Assembly (NCBI GenBank): GCA_018334595.1
Contig: JAGXLQ010000093.1
Span: 1 to 5,657 of the forward strand
DNA length: 5,657 nt
From: Candidatus Bipolaricaulota bacterium
GTDB taxonomy: Bacteria > Bipolaricaulota > Bipolaricaulia > M55B111
Reading direction: 5' to 3'
Shown: positions 1 through 5,269 of the stretch, piece by piece
Layout: each line of letters opens with the position of its first letter
How positions within the stretch are numbered: position 1 is the stretch's first letter
Notes under the pieces: model-generated
What the model was told of the DNA's origin: nothing
The model's database searches: none
What the model saw: the letters and a program-made list of their open reading frames with translations, nothing else
Position numbers and translations under genes: made by a program

Positions 1-806
1 GAGGAAAGGAAAAATTCTGGTTCCGATCCCTCGGTTTCTTCGACCTTTTCGGCTTCCTCCGTCTCCTCAACCTCTTCGACCTCTTCCTCTTCTTCTGGGG
101 CTTCCTCTTCGGCTGCGCGGTCTGCTCCCTCGCGGCCTTCGATGACTGCATCGGCCAGACGCGACGTCAGCAGCCTGGTCGCTTTGATGGCGTCGTCATT
201 TCCTGGAATTGGGAAATCTATTAAGTCGGGATCACAGTTGGTATCGGTAATTGCAATTACCGGAATGCCCAGTATGCGTGCCTCGTGGACGGCGATCTTT
301 TCCGTATCCGGATCGATTACGTACATGATATCCGGCGGCTTTTTCATGTCCCGGATCCCGTCGTAATTTCTCTTCTTCTTCTTCATCTCACGTCGTAGCT
401 TGACCACTTCTTTGTTGGGAAGCTGGTCGAAAGTGCCATCCTCCGACATCTGCTCGAGCTTGATCATACGATTGACGCTATCGCGAATCGTATCGAAGTT
501 GGTCAGAGCTCCTCCCAACCAGCGATGATTTACGTAGTGGGCCCCACAACGCTTTCCCTGTTTCTCAATTATGTTCTGTACCTGGCGTTTCGTACCAACA
601 AAAAGGATTTCAGCACCGTCCCGAACCTTGTCCAGAATGAAGTCGTAGGTCTCTTCAAATAGTGCCTGAGTCGTTTCCAGGTCGATTATGTGGATACCTT
701 TTCGCTCCATGAAGATGTACTTCTTCATCTTCGGGTTCCAACGCTGAGTCCTATGCCCAAAATGTACACCTGTTTCTAAAAGTTCCTTCATCGTTAAGAG
801 TTCCAC
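1..806 (-). CDS. rpsB: 30S ribosomal protein S2 (C-terminal end outside window)
   Basis: S2 is a structural protein of the small ribosomal subunit, bound near the S1 site. The visible 268 residues begin MELLTMKELLETGVHFGHR and contain S2 signatures: RWNPKMKKYIF, FVGTKRQV, HRWLGGALTNFDTI, then IPVIAITDTNCDPD and FPIPGNDDAI. The GTG start at 806-804 is chosen because it lies 7 nt after AGGAGG and gives the usual few residues before the MK-LLE-GVHFGH motif. An internal in-frame ATG at 791-789 is the alternative. An ATG at 808-806 is out of frame and stops after four codons. The core ends near residue 228. It is followed by a Glu-rich tail (20 Glu in residues 233-264), and the frame is still open at the left edge, so the protein is longer than the roughly 240 residues of E. 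coli S2. tsf would be a usual next gene, but that is outside the window. Confidence 0.97.
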   Translation of the reverse strand, partial: MELLTMKELLETGVHFGHRTQRWNPKMKKYIFMERKGIHIIDLETTQALFEETYDFILDKVRDGAEILFVGTKRQVQNIIEKQGKRCGAHYVNHRWLGGALTNFDTIRDSVNRMIKLEQMSEDGTFDQLPNKEVVKLRREMKKKKRNYDGIRDMKKPPDIMYVIDPDTEKIAVHEARILGIPVIAITDTNCDPDLIDFPIPGNDDAIKATRLLTSRLADAVIEGREGADRAAEEEAPEEEEEVEEVEETEEAEKVEETEGSEPEFFLS

Positions 807-820
807 ATCTTCTCCTCCTC
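807..820 (-). promoter_or_regulatory. rpsB ribosome binding site with overlapping start triplets
   Basis: On the minus strand GAGGAGGAGAAGAT precedes GTG. The AGGAGG core (819-814) is 7 nt from GTG 806-804 and 5 nt from the out-of-frame ATG at 808-806, so the same site could serve both. Protein homology decides for GTG (or the ATG at 791-789) as the S2 start. Confidence 0.85.
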
Positions 821-882
821 TCACTCTGGTTAGTGTAAGATCTCTTGTATTGTAATACCCCAAAACGTTCAAGGGCGACAAG

Positions 883-912
883 ATTATACCAGAATAGTCG
901 CGCCCCATTCAA
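883..912 (-). promoter_or_regulatory. rpsB promoter, extended -10
   Basis: On the minus strand TTGAAT (912-907) and TATAAT (888-883) are separated by 18 bp. TGG directly before TATAAT makes an extended -10 element. The predicted transcript start is near 876, giving a leader of about 70 nt before the GTG start. The promoter lies downstream of the grx terminator, so rpsB appears to be transcribed independently of the arsR-grx operon. Confidence 0.8.
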
Positions 913-995
913 CCCACGGAGTTACAATTCCCTACTGCAGTTGAACTGAAGACGAAAACCTCCCCCGGGAATGGCGGAATTTAGCTCCAGTCAGT

Positions 996-1030
996 AAAAA
1001 AGAAAAGGCCCACCTGGTAACCAGGTGGGC
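996..1030 (-). terminator. Intrinsic terminator of the arsR-grx operon
   Basis: A perfect 10-bp GC-rich stem (GCCCACCTGG / CCAGGTGGGC, 1008-1030) with a 3-nt loop is followed on the minus strand by the T-rich tract CTTTTCTTTTTT (1007-996). On the plus strand the hairpin is followed only by TTGATTTC, so it should work on the minus strand. It lies 54 bp after the grx stop and upstream of the rpsB promoter. Between 913 and 995 I see no gene or clear signal. Confidence 0.93.
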
Positions 1031-1064
1031 TTGATTTCAAGTAATATTCGATGTCGATCGTTAC

Positions 1065-1099
1065 GTCCTTTTTAGTTAACTGATTAGTTAACTAAGGAC
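1065..1099 (-). repeat. Imperfect inverted repeat across the grx stop codon
   Basis: On the minus strand GTCCTTAGTTAACT is followed by AATC and then AGTTAACT-AAA-AAGGAC, so the two arms pair with a 3-nt bulge around a 4-nt loop. Inside it is a direct repeat of TTAGTTAACT (plus strand 1072-1081 and 1084-1093), each copy holding the palindrome AGTTAACT. The left part encodes the last residues and stop of the glutaredoxin. It could be an mRNA 3' stem just before the terminator; the function is unknown. Confidence 0.6.
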
Positions 1100-1320
1100 T
1101 GAATCTTTTCTTTATTAAACCCGATAACGATATTGCCATCTATGTCGATGACGGGTGTACCTCGTTGTCCGGACTTTTCTATCATCTCAACTGCCTTCTC
1201 ACGGTTTTGAGAGACGTCATAATCCGTATAAGAAACGTCGTTCTCGTCGAAGTAATCCTTAGCAGCACTGCAGTAAGGACAACTAGGTGTTGTATAGATC
1301 GTAACATCGTGGTCACTCAT
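1084..1320 (-). CDS. Glutaredoxin-like thiol-disulfide oxidoreductase (YruB/NrdH-like)
   Basis: A 78-residue single-domain cytoplasmic glutaredoxin, a normal size for short NrdH/YruB-type proteins. The thioredoxin-fold strand VTIYTTPS leads into the redox-active CPYC at residues 14-17, with the cis-proline motif GTPVIDIDG at 54-62 and a final IVIGF segment at 64-68. Such proteins reduce protein disulfides through the two active-site cysteines. The CPYC sequence is the classical dithiol glutaredoxin site, while the rest (IEKSGQRGTPVIDIDG) resembles the YruB family, whose partners are poorly known. It is the second gene of an operon: the upstream regulator ends 6 nt before the ATG, and its last codons form the ribosome binding site. 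The transcript ends at the terminator 996-1030. The substrate is not evident from the sequence; the neighbouring regulator is one candidate. Confidence 0.93.
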   Translation of the reverse strand: MSDHDVTIYTTPSCPYCSAAKDYFDENDVSYTDYDVSQNREKAVEMIEKSGQRGTPVIDIDGNIVIGFNKEKIQSLVN

Positions 1321-1326
1321 ACGTGG

Positions 1327-1335
1327 TCACCTCCT
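1327..1335 (-). promoter_or_regulatory. grx ribosome binding site formed by the arsR stop
   Basis: On the minus strand AGGAGGTGA is both the end of the regulator gene (Arg-Arg-stop, codons AGG AGG TGA) and a near-perfect Shine-Dalgarno sequence 6 nt before the glutaredoxin ATG. Ribosomes terminating on the regulator cover the grx initiation site, which implies translational coupling. Confidence 0.9.
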
Positions 1336-1629
1336 GGTAATATTTAACAGCACCTGTGGTTTAATACCTATGCTCTCCAGCAATTCGTTGTTTAAATCAT
1401 AACAGTGCTTAATACCGTCTTTGCTCTTCTTCAGTACGCCGGCCTGGGTTAATTTAGAGAGATGATAAGAAATGTCAGGCTGACTAAGCTGAAGTTCCTT
1501 GGAAATCTCCTTGGCACAGATGTTCTCGTGCTTGCAGACCAAAGAAAATATACTAAGCCTCTGCGTACTCGCTAGCGCTTTAAATATAATCTCAACTTCA
1601 TCTAGACTAACTTGTTCTTTATTATTCAT
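1327..1629 (-). CDS. ArsR/SmtB-family winged-helix transcriptional regulator
   Basis: A 100-residue regulator with an ArsR-type winged helix: FKALASTQRLSIFSLV (16-31), helix-turn-helix KEISKELQLSQPDISYHLSKL (40-60), then AGVLKKSKDGIKHCYDLN forming the wing (63-80). Family members usually repress their own operon and release DNA on metal binding or thiol oxidation. The classical ArsR CxC metal motif is incomplete: the aligned segment reads NICAKE, keeping Cys38 but with Lys40 where the second Cys would be. Two other cysteines are Cys32, just before the DNA-binding core, and Cys76 in the wing. This suggests thiol-redox sensing or an atypical metal site, which is inference. The gene is first in a tight operon with a glutaredoxin and sits behind a consensus promoter and a palindrome suited to autoregulation. 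Its GC is about 40% by hand count, lower than its neighbours. ATG start; GAGG lies 9 nt upstream. Confidence 0.93.
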   Translation of the reverse strand: MNNKEQVSLDEVEIIFKALASTQRLSIFSLVCKHENICAKEISKELQLSQPDISYHLSKLTQAGVLKKSKDGIKHCYDLNNELLESIGIKPQVLLNITRR

Positions 1630-1646
1630 TGTCGTAAACCTCGTTT

Positions 1647-1675
1647 ATTATAAAATAATTTGGCAACCCTGTCAA
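1647..1675 (-). promoter_or_regulatory. Consensus promoter of the arsR-grx operon
   Basis: On the minus strand TTGACA (1675-1670) and TATAAT (1652-1647) match the sigma-70/sigma-A consensus at all twelve positions, with the optimal 17-bp spacer. The predicted start is near 1640, only about 11 nt before the regulator ATG at 1629, so the leader is very short and the GAGG at 1642-1639 would be at its extreme 5' end. A promoter this strong is expected to be held off by a repressor. Confidence 0.92.
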
Positions 1676-1693
1676 TATTTAAAATTTTAAATA
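1676..1693. repeat. 18-bp perfect palindrome abutting the -35 box
   Basis: TATTTAAAATTTTAAATA is a perfect palindrome directly next to the -35 hexamer of the arsR-grx promoter and 3 bp past the stop of the acyl-CoA synthetase gene. Its position and symmetry suit a dimeric ArsR-family operator. Being pure A/T it could equally act as an UP element for RNA polymerase. It has no GC stem, so it is not a convincing terminator for the gene to its right. Confidence 0.6.
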
Positions 1694-1696
1694 GTT

Positions 1697-3781
1697 TTAT
1701 TGGGTCAGCCTCATCCTCAAATCCACCACACGGGGGCCTGAGGAGTCCACGATAATTGGGTTCAGGTCGAGTTCGGACACCTCTGGAACCTCGCAAGCCA
1801 GCTGTCCGACCTTCTGGACTATATCCACCAGGGCATCCACGTCAACCCCCGGACCACCGCGCACCCCTTCAAGTATGGGGTAAGCGTTAATCGATTTGAT
1901 CATCTTCTCGGCCTCGGGTCTGGACACCGGTGCAACCCGGAAGGCAACGTCCTTGAGTACCTCTACGTATATCCCGCCGAGCCCGAACATTATCAACGGA
2001 CCAAATTGGGGGTCGCGGTTTACGCCGACGATCACCTCTTCTCCCTTCACCATTTCCTGAATTCTCACGCCTTCCAACCTCAGGTTTGAACTTCCGGAGT
2101 TCTCTCGAACGGTTTCAAGCAACTCTTCATATTCAACGGTAACCTCTTCGGGGTCAACCCCGACCTTAACTCCACCGAGGTCGGATTTGTGCGTTATATC
2201 GGGCGATTCAACCTTTAGTACAAGCTGCGCGGAAAGCTCACCGGCTATCGCTGCTGCTTCGTCGGCCGATCGAGCAACCCACGATTCTACCACGGGAATC
2301 CCCAACCTGGAGAGTAGGCCCAGTCCCTCTAGCCCTATCATGCCATCGGCCCTTTCGGCCAACGCCCGGACCTCGGCCTCCAGGTCTACCTCCTCCGGCA
2401 GAACTTGATCCGGCGATGTAACCTTTTTCTTGCTTACGTCCCCGTAGTCGACCAGTGCAGAAAGTGCCCTAACGGCCCTATCCGGATCGAAGTAATTGGG
2501 AACGCCGGCTTCCTTCAAGCTCTCCGCTGCTGCATCGGGCAGTTTCCCGCCCATAAGCGTACCCACTATCGGCTTGTCGGTCTTCTCCCTGGCCTCCGCC
2601 AGTATCTCGGCGAGCTGAGGGTAGGAGAAGATCGCCGCGGGTGCCGACATCGCCAGCACCGATCCCACGTTGTCGTCTTCGATCACGTAGTCGAGAGCCT
2701 TCCTATAGTCCTCCTCGTTCGCCTTACCGGTTAAATCAATCGGGTTTTTTCGCGACGCCAGCGCAGACAGGACTTTACCTAGCCCCTCAAGGGTCTCCTC
2801 CTCCAGCTCCGCCAGTTCCAACCCATATTTTTCCAGGGCATCGGCCGCCATCACTCCGGGGCCGCCGGCGTTAGTCAGAATACCGACCTTCCGTGATTCG
2901 GGAGGAGACTGCTGTGCCAGAATTGACCCGAAATCAAACAGTTCCTCTATGGTATCAACTCTGATGACCCCGCTCTGTTCGAACGCGGCTTGGTATGCAC
3001 TATCGCTCCCCGCGAGGGTCCCCGTATGCGAGGCCGCCGCACTGGCACCGACCTCGGTCTTCCCGGATTTCACAACGACTATGGGGGTGGTCTGAGTGAC
3101 CTCCCGGGCTGCCTGGATGAACTCCGAACCCCGATCTATTCCCTCCAGGTACCCCAAAATTACGCTCGTATTCTCGTCCACGTCCCACTCTCTGATCAGG
3201 TCGACCTCGTCCAGTACCGCCTTGTTTCCCAGGGAGACGAAGTGGTTAAACCCCAATCCGGCCTCGTTTGCCCAGTCCAAAACGGCGGTACAAAACGCCC
3301 CGCTTTGACTCATGAACGAGATGTTCCCGGGTAGGGCCATCTCCTGGGCAAACGTCGCGTTCAAACACGACCCAGTCGAGATCACCCCAATCGCGTTGGG
3401 CCCAATCATATTAATCCCTCTCTGCTTAGCAAATTGGGCGATTTCCCGTTCGAGTTCGACACCCTTCTCCCCGACTTCCTTGAACCCGCCGCTGACTACG
3501 ATCACGTTCCCTATTCCAACCTGATCGCATTCCCGTAATACGCCGGGTACTATACCGGCGGGAACGGCGATAACGGCCAGGTCGATCTCTTCGGGAATCT
3601 CAGTTACGGAATCGTAACACTTTAGCCCCTCAAGCTGATCCGCTTTGGGGTTCACAGGAAAAACATCGCCGGGAAAGGTGTCAATCAAGTTAGTGAACAC
3701 CTCTCTACCGACCTGCCCCTCCTTCCTGCTCGCCCCGATCACGGCAACAGTCGAAGGATGAAATAGTTTCGATAGACTCAC
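1697..3781 (-). CDS. Acetate/acyl-CoA ligase (ADP-forming), fused alpha-beta
   Basis: A 694-residue cytoplasmic enzyme that converts acyl-CoA, ADP and phosphate to the acid, ATP and CoA (reversible; EC 6.2.1.13 type). Domains in order: CoA-binding Rossmann domain about 5-130 (VAVIGASRKEGQVG, VFPVNPK, GPNAIGV); ligase domain about 150-285 with SQSGAF and the phospho-histidine motif SHTGTLAGSD (His252); a second CoA-ligase domain about 295-450 (ILTNAGGPGVMAADAL); and a C-terminal ATP-grasp domain about 468-690 with KVESPDITHKSDLGGVKV (His531, a likely second phosphoryl-transfer histidine by analogy with two-subunit archaeal enzymes), MFGLGGIYVEVLKD and ELDLNPI. No GNAT acetyltransferase domain is present, so it is not a Pat-type lysine acetyltransferase. 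The length is normal for fused enzymes. GTG start with AGGAGG 6 nt upstream. The acyl specificity cannot be read from the sequence. No GC-rich terminator follows, so transcripts may run into arsR-grx. Confidence 0.93.
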   Translation of the reverse strand: MSLSKLFHPSTVAVIGASRKEGQVGREVFTNLIDTFPGDVFPVNPKADQLEGLKCYDSVTEIPEEIDLAVIAVPAGIVPGVLRECDQVGIGNVIVVSGGFKEVGEKGVELEREIAQFAKQRGINMIGPNAIGVISTGSCLNATFAQEMALPGNISFMSQSGAFCTAVLDWANEAGLGFNHFVSLGNKAVLDEVDLIREWDVDENTSVILGYLEGIDRGSEFIQAAREVTQTTPIVVVKSGKTEVGASAAASHTGTLAGSDSAYQAAFEQSGVIRVDTIEELFDFGSILAQQSPPESRKVGILTNAGGPGVMAADALEKYGLELAELEEETLEGLGKVLSALASRKNPIDLTGKANEEDYRKALDYVIEDDNVGSVLAMSAPAAIFSYPQLAEILAEAREKTDKPIVGTLMGGKLPDAAAESLKEAGVPNYFDPDRAVRALSALVDYGDVSKKKVTSPDQVLPEEVDLEAEVRALAERADGMIGLEGLGLLSRLGIPVVESWVARSADEAAAIAGELSAQLVLKVESPDITHKSDLGGVKVGVDPEEVTVEYEELLETVRENSGSSNLRLEGVRIQEMVKGEEVIVGVNRDPQFGPLIMFGLGGIYVEVLKDVAFRVAPVSRPEAEKMIKSINAYPILEGVRGGPGVDVDALVDIVQKVGQLACEVPEVSELDLNPIIVDSSGPRVVDLRMRLTQ

Positions 3782-3785
3782 TTTA

Positions 3786-3793
3786 CCCCTCCT
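3786..3793 (-). promoter_or_regulatory. Ribosome binding site supporting the GTG start
   Basis: On the minus strand AGGAGGGG is followed by TAAA and GTG (3781-3779). This strong site fixes the GTG as the start of the acyl-CoA synthetase, whose first residues MSLSKLFHPSTVAVIGAS match the usual N-terminus of the family. Confidence 0.88.
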
Positions 3794-3868
3794 GCACGCA
3801 CTTATCCTTCTTGTTGGCTACCACAGAGCATTGGTTATATTGTGCTACATATAAGGACATCGCTCAAG

Positions 3869-3898
3869 ATGTTAAATGTGCAAAGAATTAAATATCAA
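3869..3898 (-). promoter_or_regulatory. Candidate promoter for the acyl-CoA synthetase gene
   Basis: On the minus strand TTGATA (3898-3893) and TAACAT (3874-3869) are 18 bp apart, matching 9 of 12 consensus positions. This would give a leader of about 80 nt. A weaker alternative is TTGAGC (3867-3862) with CACAAT (3844-3839), spacer 17. Neither is strong, so expression could depend on an activator. Confidence 0.3.
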
Positions 3899-3905
3899 AA
3901 ATAGG

Positions 3906-3934
3906 TTAACGCCGCCGCAAGCATCCGTTATTAT
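3906..3934 (+). promoter_or_regulatory. Candidate prfA promoter
   Basis: TTAACG (3906-3911) and TATTAT (3929-3934) have a 17-bp spacer and match 9 of 12 consensus positions. The predicted start is near 3941, giving a leader of about 75 nt. A second possibility nearer the gene is TTGAAA (3963-3968), but its partner TAAGCT is poor. The -35 box is 7 bp from that of the divergent candidate promoter. Confidence 0.45.
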
Positions 3935-3965
3935 TACGTTAAACCAAGATACACCACTTATGTTG

Positions 3966-3982
3966 AAATCCCTTTGGGGTTT
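3966..3982 (+). other. Small hairpin in the prfA leader
   Basis: AAATCCC, loop TTT, GGGGTTT folds as seven pairs (one U-G wobble) in the plus-strand RNA. It lies 33 nt before the prfA ATG and is not followed by a T-tract, so it is not a terminator. It might stabilise the leader or modulate translation; evidence is limited to the pairing. Confidence 0.35.
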
Positions 3983-4015
3983 AAGTAAGCTGAATTACCA
4001 CTAGGAGATGAATTA

Positions 4016-5110
4016 ATGTTAGACATATTAGCTGAACTTCCTAAGATTCAGGAGGAGTACAAAGAACTGGAAAAGAAGATGGGCGATCCGGAGGTCATAG
4101 AAAGCAACCGATACCAAACTATCTCCCAGCAGTACGCGAAGGTAAAGGAAATTTTGACCAGGGCTGAAGAGCTCAAGGAAGTAAAACTGCGCATTGAAGA
4201 AAACGAGGAGATGCTCGAGGCCGAAGACGACGAGGAGATGATAGAACTTATCGAGGAGGAGTTGTCCGAGAACCGAAACAGACGGCAAGAGCTGCAGGAA
4301 GAGGTCAAGGACCTCCTCATACCCGAGTCGGAAGAGGACAAAAAGAACGCAATACTCGAGATCAGAGCCGGGGCAGGTGGCGACGAGTCGGCCCTCTTCG
4401 CTGCCGACCTACTCCGGCTGTACAGCAGGTACGCGGACAAACAGGACTTCCAGGTGGAAACGTTGGAAAACAGGCCAACCTCAATCGGCGGGTTCACCCT
4501 TGTGTCAATCGCCATAGAGGGAAAGGGCGCTTACGGAAAGTACAAGTACGAGAGCGGGGTCCACAGGGTACAGCGCGTCCCGGAAACTGAATCGTCGGGG
4601 CGAATACATACCTCAACTGCCACGGTCGCCGTCCTTCCCGAGGCGGAGGAAGTTGACGTGGAGATCGACAGAAACGAGGTCCGGGTGGATACGTTTAGGT
4701 CTTCCGGACCTGGGGGTCAGCACGCAAACGTGACGGACTCGGCGGTCAGGCTAACCCACGAACCGACTGACATCGTCGTTACCTGCCAGGACGAAAGTTC
4801 CCAGCACAAGAACAGGAAGAAGGCCTGGAGGGTGTTGAGGTCGAGGTACAAGGAGAAGATCGAAGAAGCCCAAGCGGAAAAGCGCGACAGCAAACGGAGA
4901 GGCCAGATCGGTCAGGGCCAGAGAAGCGAGAAGATCAGGACCTACAACTTCCCCCAGAACAGGGTAACTGACCACAGGATAAACTACACGACCCACAACC
5001 TGGAGGGGATACTGGAGGGCGAACTGGACGAACTCTTCGAAGAACTGATCGCGGCAGAGGAGGAGAAGAGGCTGGAGAACTTTGAGATCGAGGACCTTCT
5101 TGATACCTAG
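4016..5110 (+). CDS. prfA: Peptide chain release factor 1 (RF1)
   Basis: RF1 recognises UAA and UAG in the ribosomal A site and triggers peptide release. The 364-residue protein is full length. Domain 1 is an acidic, probably coiled-coil region (about 1-105). GAGGDESALFAADL (119-132) begins the core. The codon-recognition tripeptide is Pro189-Glu190-Thr191 within RVPETESSGRIHTS; the PxT pattern marks RF1 rather than RF2, which has SPF. The catalytic GGQ is at 233-235 in SSGPGGQHANVTDSAVR. QHKNRKKAW and IRTYNFPQNRVTDHRI follow as usual. The ATG is preceded by AGGAG with an 8-nt spacer. The gene ends in TAG, itself an RF1-specific stop. The Gln235 methyltransferase gene prmC, often adjacent, is not next to it here; a tRNA gene follows instead. 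I see no clear terminator between the two. Confidence 0.97.
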   Translation: MLDILAELPKIQEEYKELEKKMGDPEVIESNRYQTISQQYAKVKEILTRAEELKEVKLRIEENEEMLEAEDDEEMIELIEEELSENRNRRQELQEEVKDLLIPESEEDKKNAILEIRAGAGGDESALFAADLLRLYSRYADKQDFQVETLENRPTSIGGFTLVSIAIEGKGAYGKYKYESGVHRVQRVPETESSGRIHTSTATVAVLPEAEEVDVEIDRNEVRVDTFRSSGPGGQHANVTDSAVRLTHEPTDIVVTCQDESSQHKNRKKAWRVLRSRYKEKIEEAQAEKRDSKRRGQIGQGQRSEKIRTYNFPQNRVTDHRINYTTHNLEGILEGELDELFEELIAAEEEKRLENFEIEDLLDT

Positions 5111-5140
5111 CTGGAGAAACGATTAGCCCCTATATAATTC

Positions 5141-5169
5141 TTGAAATCGTAATCCCAAACTAATAGAAT
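5141..5169 (+). promoter_or_regulatory. Promoter of the tRNA-Ile gene
   Basis: TTGAAA (5141-5146) and TAGAAT (5164-5169) are separated by exactly 17 bp and match 10 of 12 consensus positions. The predicted start near 5176 leaves a precursor 5' leader of only about 4 nt before the tRNA. The tRNA may also be read from prfA transcripts, as no terminator stands between them. Confidence 0.75.
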
Positions 5170-5179
5170 CATCTAGCAC

Positions 5180-5256
5180 GGGTCTATAGCTCAGGTGGTC
5201 AGAGCGCACGCCTGATAAGCGTGAGGTCCCTGGTTCGACTCCAGGTAGGCCCACCA
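5180..5256 (+). tRNA. tRNA-Ile (anticodon GAU)
   Basis: The 77-nt gene folds as a full cloverleaf. The acceptor stem is GGGTCTA / TAGGCCC (one G-T pair), the D arm GCTC / GAGC, and the anticodon stem CACGC / GCGTG with loop CTGATAA, so the anticodon is GAT at 5214-5216. The variable loop has five bases and the T arm is CCTGG / CCAGG with loop TTCGACT. Discriminator A73 and CCA are encoded (5253-5256), and a second CCA follows at once (5257-5259). The GAU anticodon reads AUC and AUU. It stands alone here, not within an rRNA operon. Confidence 0.98.
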
Positions 5257-5269
5257 CCAACCACTCTCC

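Noticed and set aside
142..366. Plus-strand open frame inside rpsB
   Set aside because: It is antisense to a clearly recognised S2 coding frame and has no family features or ribosome site.
847..882. Possible structured rpsB leader (CTTGT with ACAAG, CCC with GGGG, palindrome GTATTGTAATAC)
   Set aside because: CTTGT lies before the predicted transcript start, the remaining stems are short, and no known S2 leader motif could be matched.
938..948. CAGTTGAACTG inverted repeat upstream of the rpsB promoter
   Set aside because: It is short, 26 bp from the -35 box and matches no operator that I can name.
2187..3524. Several plus-strand open frames opposite the acyl-CoA synthetase gene
   Set aside because: They are antisense shadows of a long conserved frame with low-complexity translations rich in Ser, Pro and Arg.
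4008..4016. Two-codon frame ATG AAT TAA overlapping the prfA start
   Set aside because: It could be a coupling mini-frame, but its ATG is directly adjacent to the AGGAG core (no spacer), too close for initiation, so it is probably chance.
4583..4588. PET instead of PAT in the RF1 codon-recognition tripeptide
   Set aside because: PxT is the RF1 pattern and PET is found in ordinary RF1 proteins such as that of Bacillus subtilis.
4028..4996. Minus-strand open frames opposite prfA, one of 155 residues
   Set aside because: The translations are Ser- or Leu-rich mirrors of the acidic RF1 frame, with no credible start signal.
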